From: a virus
Virus record (IMG/VR): IMGVR_UViG_3300019458_000038
Coordinates: 1 to 59,736 of that record
Length of the DNA: 59,736 bases
Strand: one strand, 5' to 3'
The notes below the pieces were generated by a model, which ran no database searches, was not told the DNA's origin, and saw only the letters and a list, made by a program, of their open reading frames with translations. Shown piece after piece: positions 23,815-31,173 of the stretch. The number at the start of each line of letters is the position of its first letter. Positions within the stretch are counted from its first letter, which is position 1. The translations under genes and the position numbers were made by a program.

Positions 23815-24692
23815 TCCACCTCCAACTGGAAAATGTCGGCGGCAGGTGCAACGCTGCGTGCACTTTCTGCCCGCTCACGGACAGGTCCTACTACGAAGTC
23901 CACGGGAGGCCGGCCGGGATCATGTCGTGGGAACTGTACACGAAGATCGTCGACGAGGCCGCCGGGTCCGACAAGATAGACCAGCTCTGCATCACGGGGC
24001 TAGGGGAGACCCTGCTCGACGCCATGCTCCCCAAGAGGATCAAGTACGCCAGGGAGAAGAGGCCGGACTGGTTCATCGACTACTACACCAACGGGTTCTC
24101 CCTTACCAGGAAAAAGTTCTTAGAGACCTCGGAGGCTGGAGTGTCGTGCGTCAGCGTCAGCCTCAACGCGGTCCGGGCGGACCAGCACGCGAAGATCATG
24201 GGCGTTTCGCCCAAGGTGTTCGACAGAGTAGTGCGCAACATAGAGGACGCGATAGGGTCAACCCCGAGGAGGGGACACCCACAAATCCAGGTCAAGGCCG
24301 TGATGGACGGGACCAACTTCACCAGCGACGACATGCGAAGCTTCTACTACCGGTGGGGTCACCGCAGCGGAGGTGGCTACGGGCAGGTAGTCCTGGAGTC
24401 CAACTGGGCCGGGGAGAACGAGAACGAGAGGACGGTGGACTACGCCGAGGCGTGCGGACGAGCCCTGGGGCAGATATACGTCACGTTCGACGGAATCGTG
24501 ACGATGTGCTGCCTAGACCCGCTGGGAAACTTCGCCCGAGAAGCGACCGGACACCCGGACGGGTTCGGAGACCTGAAGGCGCAGAGCCTCCGAGACGTCT
24601 ACTCGTCCGAGAAGTACTCCAAGTTTAGGGAAGACCACTTCAACAACCGAGCGGACACTTACGGAGCCTGCGCGAAGTGCACGAGGGTGTGA
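23811..24692 (+). CDS. radical SAM/SPASM protein, 293 aa
   Basis: CNAACTFC (about residues 13-20) is the CxxxCxxC that binds the SAM [4Fe-4S] cluster. ITGLGETLLD is the GGE-like SAM motif, VSVSLNA a barrel strand. The C-terminus has further Cys (AEACGRALGQ, TMCCLDPLG, GACAKCTRV), a SPASM-type auxiliary cluster region. SPASM enzymes modify peptides or sugars; the target here is not evident. Start GTG overlaps the methyltransferase stop. Confidence 0.85.
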   Translation: MIHLQLENVGGRCNAACTFCPLTDRSYYEVHGRPAGIMSWELYTKIVDEAAGSDKIDQLCITGLGETLLDAMLPKRIKYAREKRPDWFIDYYTNGFSLTRKKFLETSEAGVSCVSVSLNAVRADQHAKIMGVSPKVFDRVVRNIEDAIGSTPRRGHPQIQVKAVMDGTNFTSDDMRSFYYRWGHRSGGGYGQVVLESNWAGENENERTVDYAEACGRALGQIYVTFDGIVTMCCLDPLGNFAREATGHPDGFGDLKAQSLRDVYSSEKYSKFREDHFNNRADTYGACAKCTRV

Positions 24693-24699
24693 GGAACAC

Positions 24700-25020
24700 A
24701 TGAGTGAAGAAGAGCTGACCGGAGGGAACGTGTACGACTTCTACCGCTGCTCCCAGTGCCACGCCGTCATAACACGGCTCCAAGAACTTTCCGCCACGTG
24801 CAAGGGCGGGAGCGGACAGGCGTGCCCGTGCGGAGCTTCCCGGTACTCCCCGACCAATCCGGCCGGAGAGGCTCCTGACCTCGAGCCCGGGGCGGGAGCC
24901 TCGCTGTCGGTGGACGAAGCAAAGAGACTGTTCGACCTGGCGATGGACGGAGCCACGGACGAGTGGAGGAGGCCTAACGTCAGGGCTTTCGCGTGGCTAA
25001 GGTACAGGGGCGAAGCGTGA
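24700..25020 (+). CDS. zinc-ribbon protein, 106 aa
   Basis: ATG start. CSQC...C...CPCGASRY gives a four-Cys zinc ribbon in the first 45 residues, then an acidic linker and a helical end (VDEAKRLFDLAMDGATDEWR). Its TGA overlaps the glycosyltransferase GTG. Inside the enzyme cassette; possibly an adaptor. Unknown family. Confidence 0.6.
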   Translation: MSEEELTGGNVYDFYRCSQCHAVITRLQELSATCKGGSGQACPCGASRYSPTNPAGEAPDLEPGAGASLSVDEAKRLFDLAMDGATDEWRRPNVRAFAWLRYRGEA

Positions 25021-25724
25021 GGTTGGTACTGGCCAGGCCGTCCTACGGACCGATACCGACCACCCCGGCGAACTACCTCCTCGCGGCCGTCATGCACGCA
25101 GCGAACAGCGGGCACGAGTGGGTTGGCGCGGCGTGCCCGGACCGACTCGGCTACGCCGCTGCCCGAAACATGGTCGTCAAGACAGCCCTCATGTCTGAAG
25201 ACTCCCCGGACGCCGTCGTGTGGGTTGACGACGACGTGGTGGTCCCGAAGCAGGCGATAGCCAGGCTCGCGGCGTACCTGTCTCAGGACACGTGCCCGTT
25301 AGGTAAAGCGCTGGACTTCGTGTCTGGGGTCTACTTCCAGAGGAGGCCGCCGCACCACCCGCTCTTCGGGAAGTTCGACGGAGAGGCGTTCCACTGGGCC
25401 AGGACGTGGTCCGAGAACTCCCTGGTTCTGGTCGGAGGGGTCGGGTTCGGGTTCTGCGCCACCTCCCTGAAGATGCTGAGGGCGGTGTCCGACCTCCCGG
25501 AGGTCAAGGAGGCCGGAGGCCCGTTCCAGTACGGGAAGTACAGCGAAGACCTGTCCTTCTGCATCTCGGCGGCCAAGGCCGGGTTCCCCCCGTACGTCGA
25601 CACCGGAATTATGTGCGGGCACGAGGCGGACCCGCTAGTAGTGACTGTGGACACGTTCACCAAGCACAGGGACGGAGCCGAGGGCTCGTTCATCAGGGTT
25701 GAGGACGCGGGCGACAAGAGGTAA
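25017..25724 (+). CDS. glycosyltransferase-like protein (GT-A), 235 aa
   Basis: GTG 25017 overlaps the upstream TGA. The pattern is RLVLARPSYGP, a NYLLAAVMHAANSG helix, AARNMVVKTAL and VVWVDDDVVVP, a DxD metal site after a strand as in GT-A/GT2-like enzymes; then FVSGVYFQRRPPHHPLFGK and GFGFCATS. It likely transfers a sugar to a virion protein, DNA or a host surface molecule (target not seen). Confidence 0.65.
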   Translation: MRLVLARPSYGPIPTTPANYLLAAVMHAANSGHEWVGAACPDRLGYAAARNMVVKTALMSEDSPDAVVWVDDDVVVPKQAIARLAAYLSQDTCPLGKALDFVSGVYFQRRPPHHPLFGKFDGEAFHWARTWSENSLVLVGGVGFGFCATSLKMLRAVSDLPEVKEAGGPFQYGKYSEDLSFCISAAKAGFPPYVDTGIMCGHEADPLVVTVDTFTKHRDGAEGSFIRVEDAGDKR

Positions 25725-25770
25725 ACTTAGAGCGGCCCGGCCATCGCCCGGCCTTGCAGAGGTACCAAGA

Positions 25771-26043
25771 ATGGCGAACTACGACAACGCGTCCGCCCGA
25801 GCTACTGTCTACCTGAGGAAGAAGACCGAAGACGGGGGACTCCTGGAGCACCTCAAGTTCCGCACCGTGAGGTACAACTCCGACCTCCCCGGAGAGCCCC
25901 AGGTGTTCATCGAGCCGGTTTCCGACGTCCTCACTGGAGCCCTCGCGCAGGACTCCCACGGGGTCCCCGCCTCTGAGATCCCGATCGAGCGGGTCGAGGT
26001 GGTAGACTCGGTCCCGTTCAGCGACGTGGCCCGCTTCGACTGA
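25771..26043 (+). CDS. hypothetical structural-region protein, 90 aa
   Basis: ATG 25771 (MANYDNASARATVYLRKKTE). Strand-rich with an acidic end, first of a run of head-completion genes. Short and conserved-looking but not recognised. Confidence 0.55.
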   Translation: MANYDNASARATVYLRKKTEDGGLLEHLKFRTVRYNSDLPGEPQVFIEPVSDVLTGALAQDSHGVPASEIPIERVEVVDSVPFSDVARFD

Positions 26044-26060
26044 GGGAGGGAAGTTGGGCC

Positions 26061-26705
26061 GTGACTCTCGGCGAGATCATAGACGATGTGCTGACGCGCA
26101 TCGAGGAGGAGACCGGCTCGCCTAGCAGGTGGTCCAGGTCTGACGCGAGGGACAGCATCAACGACGGACTCGACGAGCTGTCGGACGCCACGGAGTTCTA
26201 CGAGCGGACGGCGGTCTTCACGCTCAGGGCCAGGGCGGTCTACCACGACGTACGGACAGTAGGAGACGAGCCGTTCCTGCGTGTCTCCAGCATATACAAC
26301 CCCGCCAGGAGCCGATGGATAGACGCCACGAACGTGCGCGACCTGGACGATTTCACGTCCCGTCAGTGGATCCGCAACGACGGAGAACCGGACCAGTGGT
26401 TCATGCGCGGCCTATGGTGGCTCGGGATATACCCGAGGTCTAGGTCCCAGGACAGCGTCCTTCATCTCAAGGGCAAAGCCCTCCACCCACACATGACCGA
26501 CGAGACCGAGAGGCCGAGGCAGCTCCCGGAGGAGTACCACAGGACCCTTGTGGAGTACGCGGTCTACGACCTTCTAGCCAGGGACGACGAGACTGCCAAG
26601 GCCCTGGAGCACTTCTCCGAGTTCGAGAAGATGTCTAGGGAACTAGACAAGAGGGTCGCCAACAGGACCCAGATACCGATGAGGGGGCACTTCGGTACGA
26701 GATGA
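26061..26705 (+). CDS. head-tail adaptor-like protein, 214 aa
   Basis: GTG start. N-terminus LGEIIDDVLTRIEEETGSPS followed by SRSDARDSINDGLDELSD is the helical pattern of phage adaptor/gatekeeper proteins, followed by strands and an alpha-helical end (YHRTLVEYAVYDLLARDDET). A second protein of the same type follows with a 4-nt overlap (ATGA). Confidence 0.6.
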   Translation: MTLGEIIDDVLTRIEEETGSPSRWSRSDARDSINDGLDELSDATEFYERTAVFTLRARAVYHDVRTVGDEPFLRVSSIYNPARSRWIDATNVRDLDDFTSRQWIRNDGEPDQWFMRGLWWLGIYPRSRSQDSVLHLKGKALHPHMTDETERPRQLPEEYHRTLVEYAVYDLLARDDETAKALEHFSEFEKMSRELDKRVANRTQIPMRGHFGTR

Positions 26706-27721
26706 ACTTAGATACTGCCACGGACAAGACCTTCAGGCAGCTGGAGGACGAGGCCCAGGAGGTGTGGACCAGCAGGGCTGAGGTCGGGGGCTACGTCCGG
26801 GACGGGTACGATCAACTCTGCCGCAGGACTCGCGCCGTCTGGGACGTGACGTACTCAGAAAACCTCCCGTACGCCGGCGACCACACCGGTCGGTTCGAAG
26901 AGCCGTTCGCAGTTTTGTTCCAGGGTCTCCTGTCTTTCACCGGAGGGGAGTGGGAGCGCGACTACGACTCGAACGGGGCAGGACCAGCGAACCACACCTC
27001 CCCGTGGGAGCGAGACCACATCGAGACCGACTTGTTCGTTCCGGCGACGGAGCTCCCGAACTCTCTCCTGGAGGTCGACAGGGTCACCTACGACGACTAC
27101 CTCATCGGTCCGGTGCACTCGTCCAGAGTCAAGCGGGCGGACGGGAGGTACCTGTACACGGTCGGCCCGACCACCGCGTACGTGCTGGACGAGGACGGAG
27201 TGTTCGTTATCAGGAAAGTCCCCGTCCCGGACGGTAGGGCCGACACCTTCGAGCACAGCGGCACATACGGCACCCTGAGGAGGGCCTCCTCAGACGAGTT
27301 CGGCTCCGGTGAGCCGGTGCTCGGGTCCTGGGGAGGTCTGAGGCAGGCTCCAGAGCACTTCCCTGCCGGTCCAGGGAGAGGAACCCCCAGGAGGGTCTAC
27401 AGGGACGGAAAGAACGTGCGCGTGGAGGTATTCCGAAGGGGCACCGACCCCGGGTCCGCGCAGTTCGAGATGCCAGACCACTACGTCCGCTACGTCGTGT
27501 TCTACGCGATGTCGAAAGCGCTCAAGAGAGAAGGTCCTGGGCAGAACCTCAAGATGGCGGGCCACTACATGGCTAGGTTCGAGTCCGGGGTGGCGAGGAT
27601 CATCCGGAGGATGAGCCGGACCACTGCTGCTCGCGTGGGGCACTTCGGGCTGACGAAGCCGCGTCCGTTCCGCAAGCCGATCGTGCAGCTCCCGTGGCCG
27701 TACCCGCGTGTAAACTGGTAA
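26702..27721 (+). CDS. second adaptor/connector-like protein, 339 aa
   Basis: ATG overlaps the previous TGA. N-terminus repeats the adaptor theme (FRQLEDEAQEVWTSRAEVGG, RDGYDQLCRRTRAVWD), and the C-terminal helices (HYVRYVVFYAMSKALKREGP) resemble those of the preceding gene. Probably forms the neck below the portal with it. The 3' end overlaps a TGTAAACT -10-like box at 27709-27716. Confidence 0.55.
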   Translation: MNLDTATDKTFRQLEDEAQEVWTSRAEVGGYVRDGYDQLCRRTRAVWDVTYSENLPYAGDHTGRFEEPFAVLFQGLLSFTGGEWERDYDSNGAGPANHTSPWERDHIETDLFVPATELPNSLLEVDRVTYDDYLIGPVHSSRVKRADGRYLYTVGPTTAYVLDEDGVFVIRKVPVPDGRADTFEHSGTYGTLRRASSDEFGSGEPVLGSWGGLRQAPEHFPAGPGRGTPRRVYRDGKNVRVEVFRRGTDPGSAQFEMPDHYVRYVVFYAMSKALKREGPGQNLKMAGHYMARFESGVARIIRRMSRTTAARVGHFGLTKPRPFRKPIVQLPWPYPRVNW

Positions 27722-27735
27722 GGAGGTTATTCCAA

Positions 27736-28128
27736 ATGGCCTTGGTCTTTGAGACTTTGGTCGGAGAAGACATCGACCTGGGGACCGGGCAGGTCTCGAA
27801 GACTGCCCCCGGGGGAGGTACTCTCAACGGGACCCAGGTGTCGATAAGTACCCTAGGATTGAGCGGTGCGTCCACGTCCGCAGTCACGTCCACCTGGGAC
27901 CCAGGCTCCGTCCCGGCGACGCAGGCGGTGACGAACACGGTCACGGTGCAGGGAGCACAACTCGGTGACTTAGTACTGACCTCGTTCAGCCTGAGCCTGG
28001 GCGGGCTCACTCTCTCGTCCTACGTGTCCTCGGCGAACACCGTCACGGTGGTCCTCAGTAACCACACCACCGCCGCGGTCGACCTATCCTCAGGGACGCT
28101 GAGAGTGCTGGTCCTGAGGCCGAGGTAG
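27736..28128 (+). CDS. beta-rich structural protein, 130 aa
   Basis: ATG with perfect AAGGAGG. Ser/Thr/Val-rich strands throughout (VSISTLGLSGASTSAVTSTW, NTVTVVLSNHTTAAVDLS), like phage decoration or tail-associated sandwich proteins. The strong ribosome-binding site suggests high expression. Confidence 0.6.
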   Translation: MALVFETLVGEDIDLGTGQVSKTAPGGGTLNGTQVSISTLGLSGASTSAVTSTWDPGSVPATQAVTNTVTVQGAQLGDLVLTSFSLSLGGLTLSSYVSSANTVTVVLSNHTTAAVDLSSGTLRVLVLRPR

Positions 28129-28135
28129 AGTCCGG

Positions 28136-30211
28136 GTGGCCATCAACACCATCTCGGCCACGCACGGCCCGGTGAACCAGTCCGCTCGCACTGAGCAGGT
28201 CACCTTCAAGGGCCGGGCCACCGGGAGCGGAGCGTTCTCTCCGACCCAAGACCGAGACTACCGGGTAGGGTTCGACTACGAGGTGGGGAATAATTTCACA
28301 GCTCCTCCCTTCGACAGCGAGGGACCGATCCTACTCTCCGACGGGTCGTTCGGGTTCTTCACCGTTACGATCTGCATCCCGAGCTCCGCCTGGGGAGAAG
28401 ACTTCGAGTGGGTCCCCGGGCTGTCGTACTCGGGCTTCCTCACCGTGTCTGAGCTCGCGGCAGACAGGGGCCACGTCTTCCGTGCCAGAGGAACTCTGTA
28501 CGTGTGCGACACTGGCGACTTCATCGCCACCCACACGGGAGGCCAGCTCGCCTTCAAGACCGACGCCGTCAACCTGACCTTCTCTGGCTCCCCGTCCACC
28601 AGCGGAGTGACCAACAGCCAGGCCACGCTGAGCCAGAGCTTCTTCCCGAACACGAACGAGTCCACGGCGACGGCGCTGTTCCAGTACAGGGTCCTCGGGG
28701 GCAGCACGTGGACAGAGACCGCCGGCCAGGTCTACTCGGGCTACTCGGTCCAGACTCGGCAGGTGACCGTCACCGGCCTGGTCGGGAGCACGACGTACGA
28801 GTACCGGCTGCGGGTCACCCGGACTACCAACAACGGGACGGACAACTTCGGGACCATAGGGACCTTCACGACTAGCCCGGACGCTCCTACCATAACCACG
28901 GTCGCTGCCAGCGGGGTTGGACACGACTCGGCCACGCTCAACGGGACCTCGAACCCGAACTCCATCAGCGTCAGGGTCAGGTTCGGCTGGGGGACCTCAG
29001 ACGGAGGTGCGACCCCGGGGTCCTGGGCCAACCTGACGGCGTACCAGAACCTCACCGGATCCACCGAGAAGGCGTTCTTGCAGGCCCTGGCGGGACTCTC
29101 TGCTTCTACCACCTACTTCTTCAGGGCCTTCGTGGAGTGGCCGAGCCCTGGCTTCGCCAACGGAGCTTCCGGTTCGACCCTCAGCTTCACCACGGGAGCA
29201 GACCCAGGCGAGACGGCCCGCAGGCAGTCGTCACCGAGGATGGAGAGGTTCCGAGCGCAGTACGGCGTCGCCCGGACCTTGTACTTCTCCCTGGACGTCC
29301 CGGTGTCCGTCAACCCGGACGTGTTCGCCTCCGGGGCGTTCGCGTTCGAGGCCGGGGACGTGAGGATCAGCAAGGACGGAGCCGCTTTCGCCAACGCCAC
29401 GAACCTCCCGGTACACGTTGGGGAGAAGCTATACTCCCTAGACCTCACCCCGGCCGAGACCGCCGCTACGGACGTACTGGTCATGATCCACGACGACGTC
29501 TTCGCTATCGTCCCGATATGCCAGGACCTCCACCTCCGGGTGGAGACCAGGCAGCGAGTCGGGCAGTTGGACCTCGACTACAGCGGAGTGGGAGGCTCGG
29601 CCTCAGCGATCAGGGCCAAGGCGTCTGCCGGAGGGAACTCTTTCGAAGGGGTGGCCCCGAGCGCGTCCGAGGTTCCGCGCGTCAAGGGCTACCTGGAGTC
29701 GATGGTCCTGAGGGTGGGGATCGCCCAGGGTGGGGCGGCCGGGACGATCACCCTGGACTCCGGGGCCAGCTCGTCCAACGACTTCTACAACGGCGCCGTG
29801 GTCGTGGTCGTGGCAGGGACCGGAGCTGGCCAGGCTCGCCTCGTGAAGGACTACACCGGGGCGTCCAGGATCGCGGACGTGAACCGGAGTTGGGTCGTCA
29901 ACCCTGACTCGACGTCGGTGTTCGTCTTGATGCCTGGGGCCGAGATGTGGGACACGACCTACGCCGGGATCACCGGAGCGTCTACCACGACGGAGTTGTC
30001 CGCGGCGGTCGCTCCCGGGGGAGACGGCGGCGACAAGTTGCAGCAGTGCTTCCAGCGGTTCGCCTTCCAGCACGACAGGTCAGCGACCACCATCCAGCTC
30101 TACAAGTCGGACGCCGTTTTCCACAGCCAGCTCCCGACGGGGACGGTCTACGCGTCCACGTCAGTAAGCTTCGACGGGAGCAAGGAAGACATAGACCGGT
30201 TCGTCTCGTGA
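28136..30211 (+). CDS. FN3-containing virion protein, 691 aa
   Basis: GTG start 5 nt after a TAGAGT box. Residues about 150-250 and 255-355 are fibronectin-III-like repeats (SATLNGTSNPN, STTYFFRAFVEW; STTYEYRLRVTR). Residues about 362-691 form a distinct module beginning PRMERFRAQYGVARTLYFSL that is duplicated as the whole of the next gene. Likely a fibre or surface-binding protein built from reused modules. Confidence 0.75.
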   Translation: MAINTISATHGPVNQSARTEQVTFKGRATGSGAFSPTQDRDYRVGFDYEVGNNFTAPPFDSEGPILLSDGSFGFFTVTICIPSSAWGEDFEWVPGLSYSGFLTVSELAADRGHVFRARGTLYVCDTGDFIATHTGGQLAFKTDAVNLTFSGSPSTSGVTNSQATLSQSFFPNTNESTATALFQYRVLGGSTWTETAGQVYSGYSVQTRQVTVTGLVGSTTYEYRLRVTRTTNNGTDNFGTIGTFTTSPDAPTITTVAASGVGHDSATLNGTSNPNSISVRVRFGWGTSDGGATPGSWANLTAYQNLTGSTEKAFLQALAGLSASTTYFFRAFVEWPSPGFANGASGSTLSFTTGADPGETARRQSSPRMERFRAQYGVARTLYFSLDVPVSVNPDVFASGAFAFEAGDVRISKDGAAFANATNLPVHVGEKLYSLDLTPAETAATDVLVMIHDDVFAIVPICQDLHLRVETRQRVGQLDLDYSGVGGSASAIRAKASAGGNSFEGVAPSASEVPRVKGYLESMVLRVGIAQGGAAGTITLDSGASSSNDFYNGAVVVVVAGTGAGQARLVKDYTGASRIADVNRSWVVNPDSTSVFVLMPGAEMWDTTYAGITGASTTTELSAAVAPGGDGGDKLQQCFQRFAFQHDRSATTIQLYKSDAVFHSQLPTGTVYASTSVSFDGSKEDIDRFVS

Positions 30212-30213
30212 GG

Positions 30214-30219
30214 TAGAAT
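30214..30219 (+). promoter_or_regulatory. -10 box TAGAAT, leaderless-type promoter
   Basis: TAGAAT ends 6 nt before ATG 30226; box, spacer and start read TAGAATAGCCACATG. The identical 15-mer stands before the minus-strand gene at 55783. Confidence 0.55.
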
Positions 30220-30225
30220 AGCCAC

Positions 30226-31167
30226 ATGCCTAGGATGGAGATGTTCCAGGGCCAGTACGGGGTCGCCCGCACCCTGTACTTCTCGCTAGACCAGCCAGCC
30301 GCCACGGGCCCAAACGACTTCTACACCGGGACCGACGTGGTGGCGGCCGACTCCAGGGTGAGCAAGGACGGCGGCGCCTTCGCTCAGACCACCAACGCGG
30401 TGGTCACGACACTCGCCTCGGAGGGATTGTTCAGCCTGACCCTGACGGCCGGGGAGATGACGGCCACCGACGTCGTGGTCGTGCTCCAGGACGCCGGGAG
30501 TGCCTGGAGGGACCTCCACCTGCAGGTTGAGACCAAGCAGCGCCTCGGGCAGATCGACATCGACGCCTCGCAGATCGGGTCGTCGGCCTCGGCGATCAGG
30601 GCCAAGGCGTCCACTGGTGGCTACTCCTTCGAGGGCGTGGCCCCTAGCGCGTCTACCCTCCCGAGGATCAAGGGCTACCTGGAGTCGATGGTCCTGAGGG
30701 CCGGCATCCTGTCTGCCGGAGGAGGAACCTCCTTCACTCTTGAGAGCTCTCCGGCCCCACCGACCCAGGACGACTTCTTCAACGGGGGCCTGATACTGCT
30801 CACGGCAGGAACCGGAGCTGGACAAGCTCGCGTGATCACGGACTACGTTGGCTCCACCAGGGTCGGCACCGTGAACAGGGCGTGGACGGCCCCGGCCAGC
30901 GGGACCGAGTACGTGATCGTCCCTGGGGACGACGTGTGGAACATCGTGATCTCTGAGCTGGCGTCGTGGAGCGGAGCTCAGCTCACCGGCAGCACGACCG
31001 GAGAGAAGCTCCAGTTCTTGTTCCAGCGCCTCGCATTCAAGAGGGAGCACGACAAGGGCGTCAACACCCAGACCATGTACAAGGCCGACGGCACCACGGT
31101 CCTGACCAACGCGTCGACCTCAGACAGCGGGAACCTCCAGGTGGTCGGGGCACAGGACGGACCGTAA
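30226..31167 (+). CDS. paralogous virion module protein, 313 aa
   Basis: Aligns along its length with the last 330 residues of the preceding gene: RMEMFQGQYGVARTLYFSLD, IGSSASAIRAKAST, FEGVAPSAS, KGYLESMVLRAGI and AGTGAGQARVITDYVG. It is the free-standing form of that module. Probably another fibre or appendage protein in the same complex. Confidence 0.7.
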   Translation: MPRMEMFQGQYGVARTLYFSLDQPAATGPNDFYTGTDVVAADSRVSKDGGAFAQTTNAVVTTLASEGLFSLTLTAGEMTATDVVVVLQDAGSAWRDLHLQVETKQRLGQIDIDASQIGSSASAIRAKASTGGYSFEGVAPSASTLPRIKGYLESMVLRAGILSAGGGTSFTLESSPAPPTQDDFFNGGLILLTAGTGAGQARVITDYVGSTRVGTVNRAWTAPASGTEYVIVPGDDVWNIVISELASWSGAQLTGSTTGEKLQFLFQRLAFKREHDKGVNTQTMYKADGTTVLTNASTSDSGNLQVVGAQDGP

Positions 31168-31173
31168 GGACCA

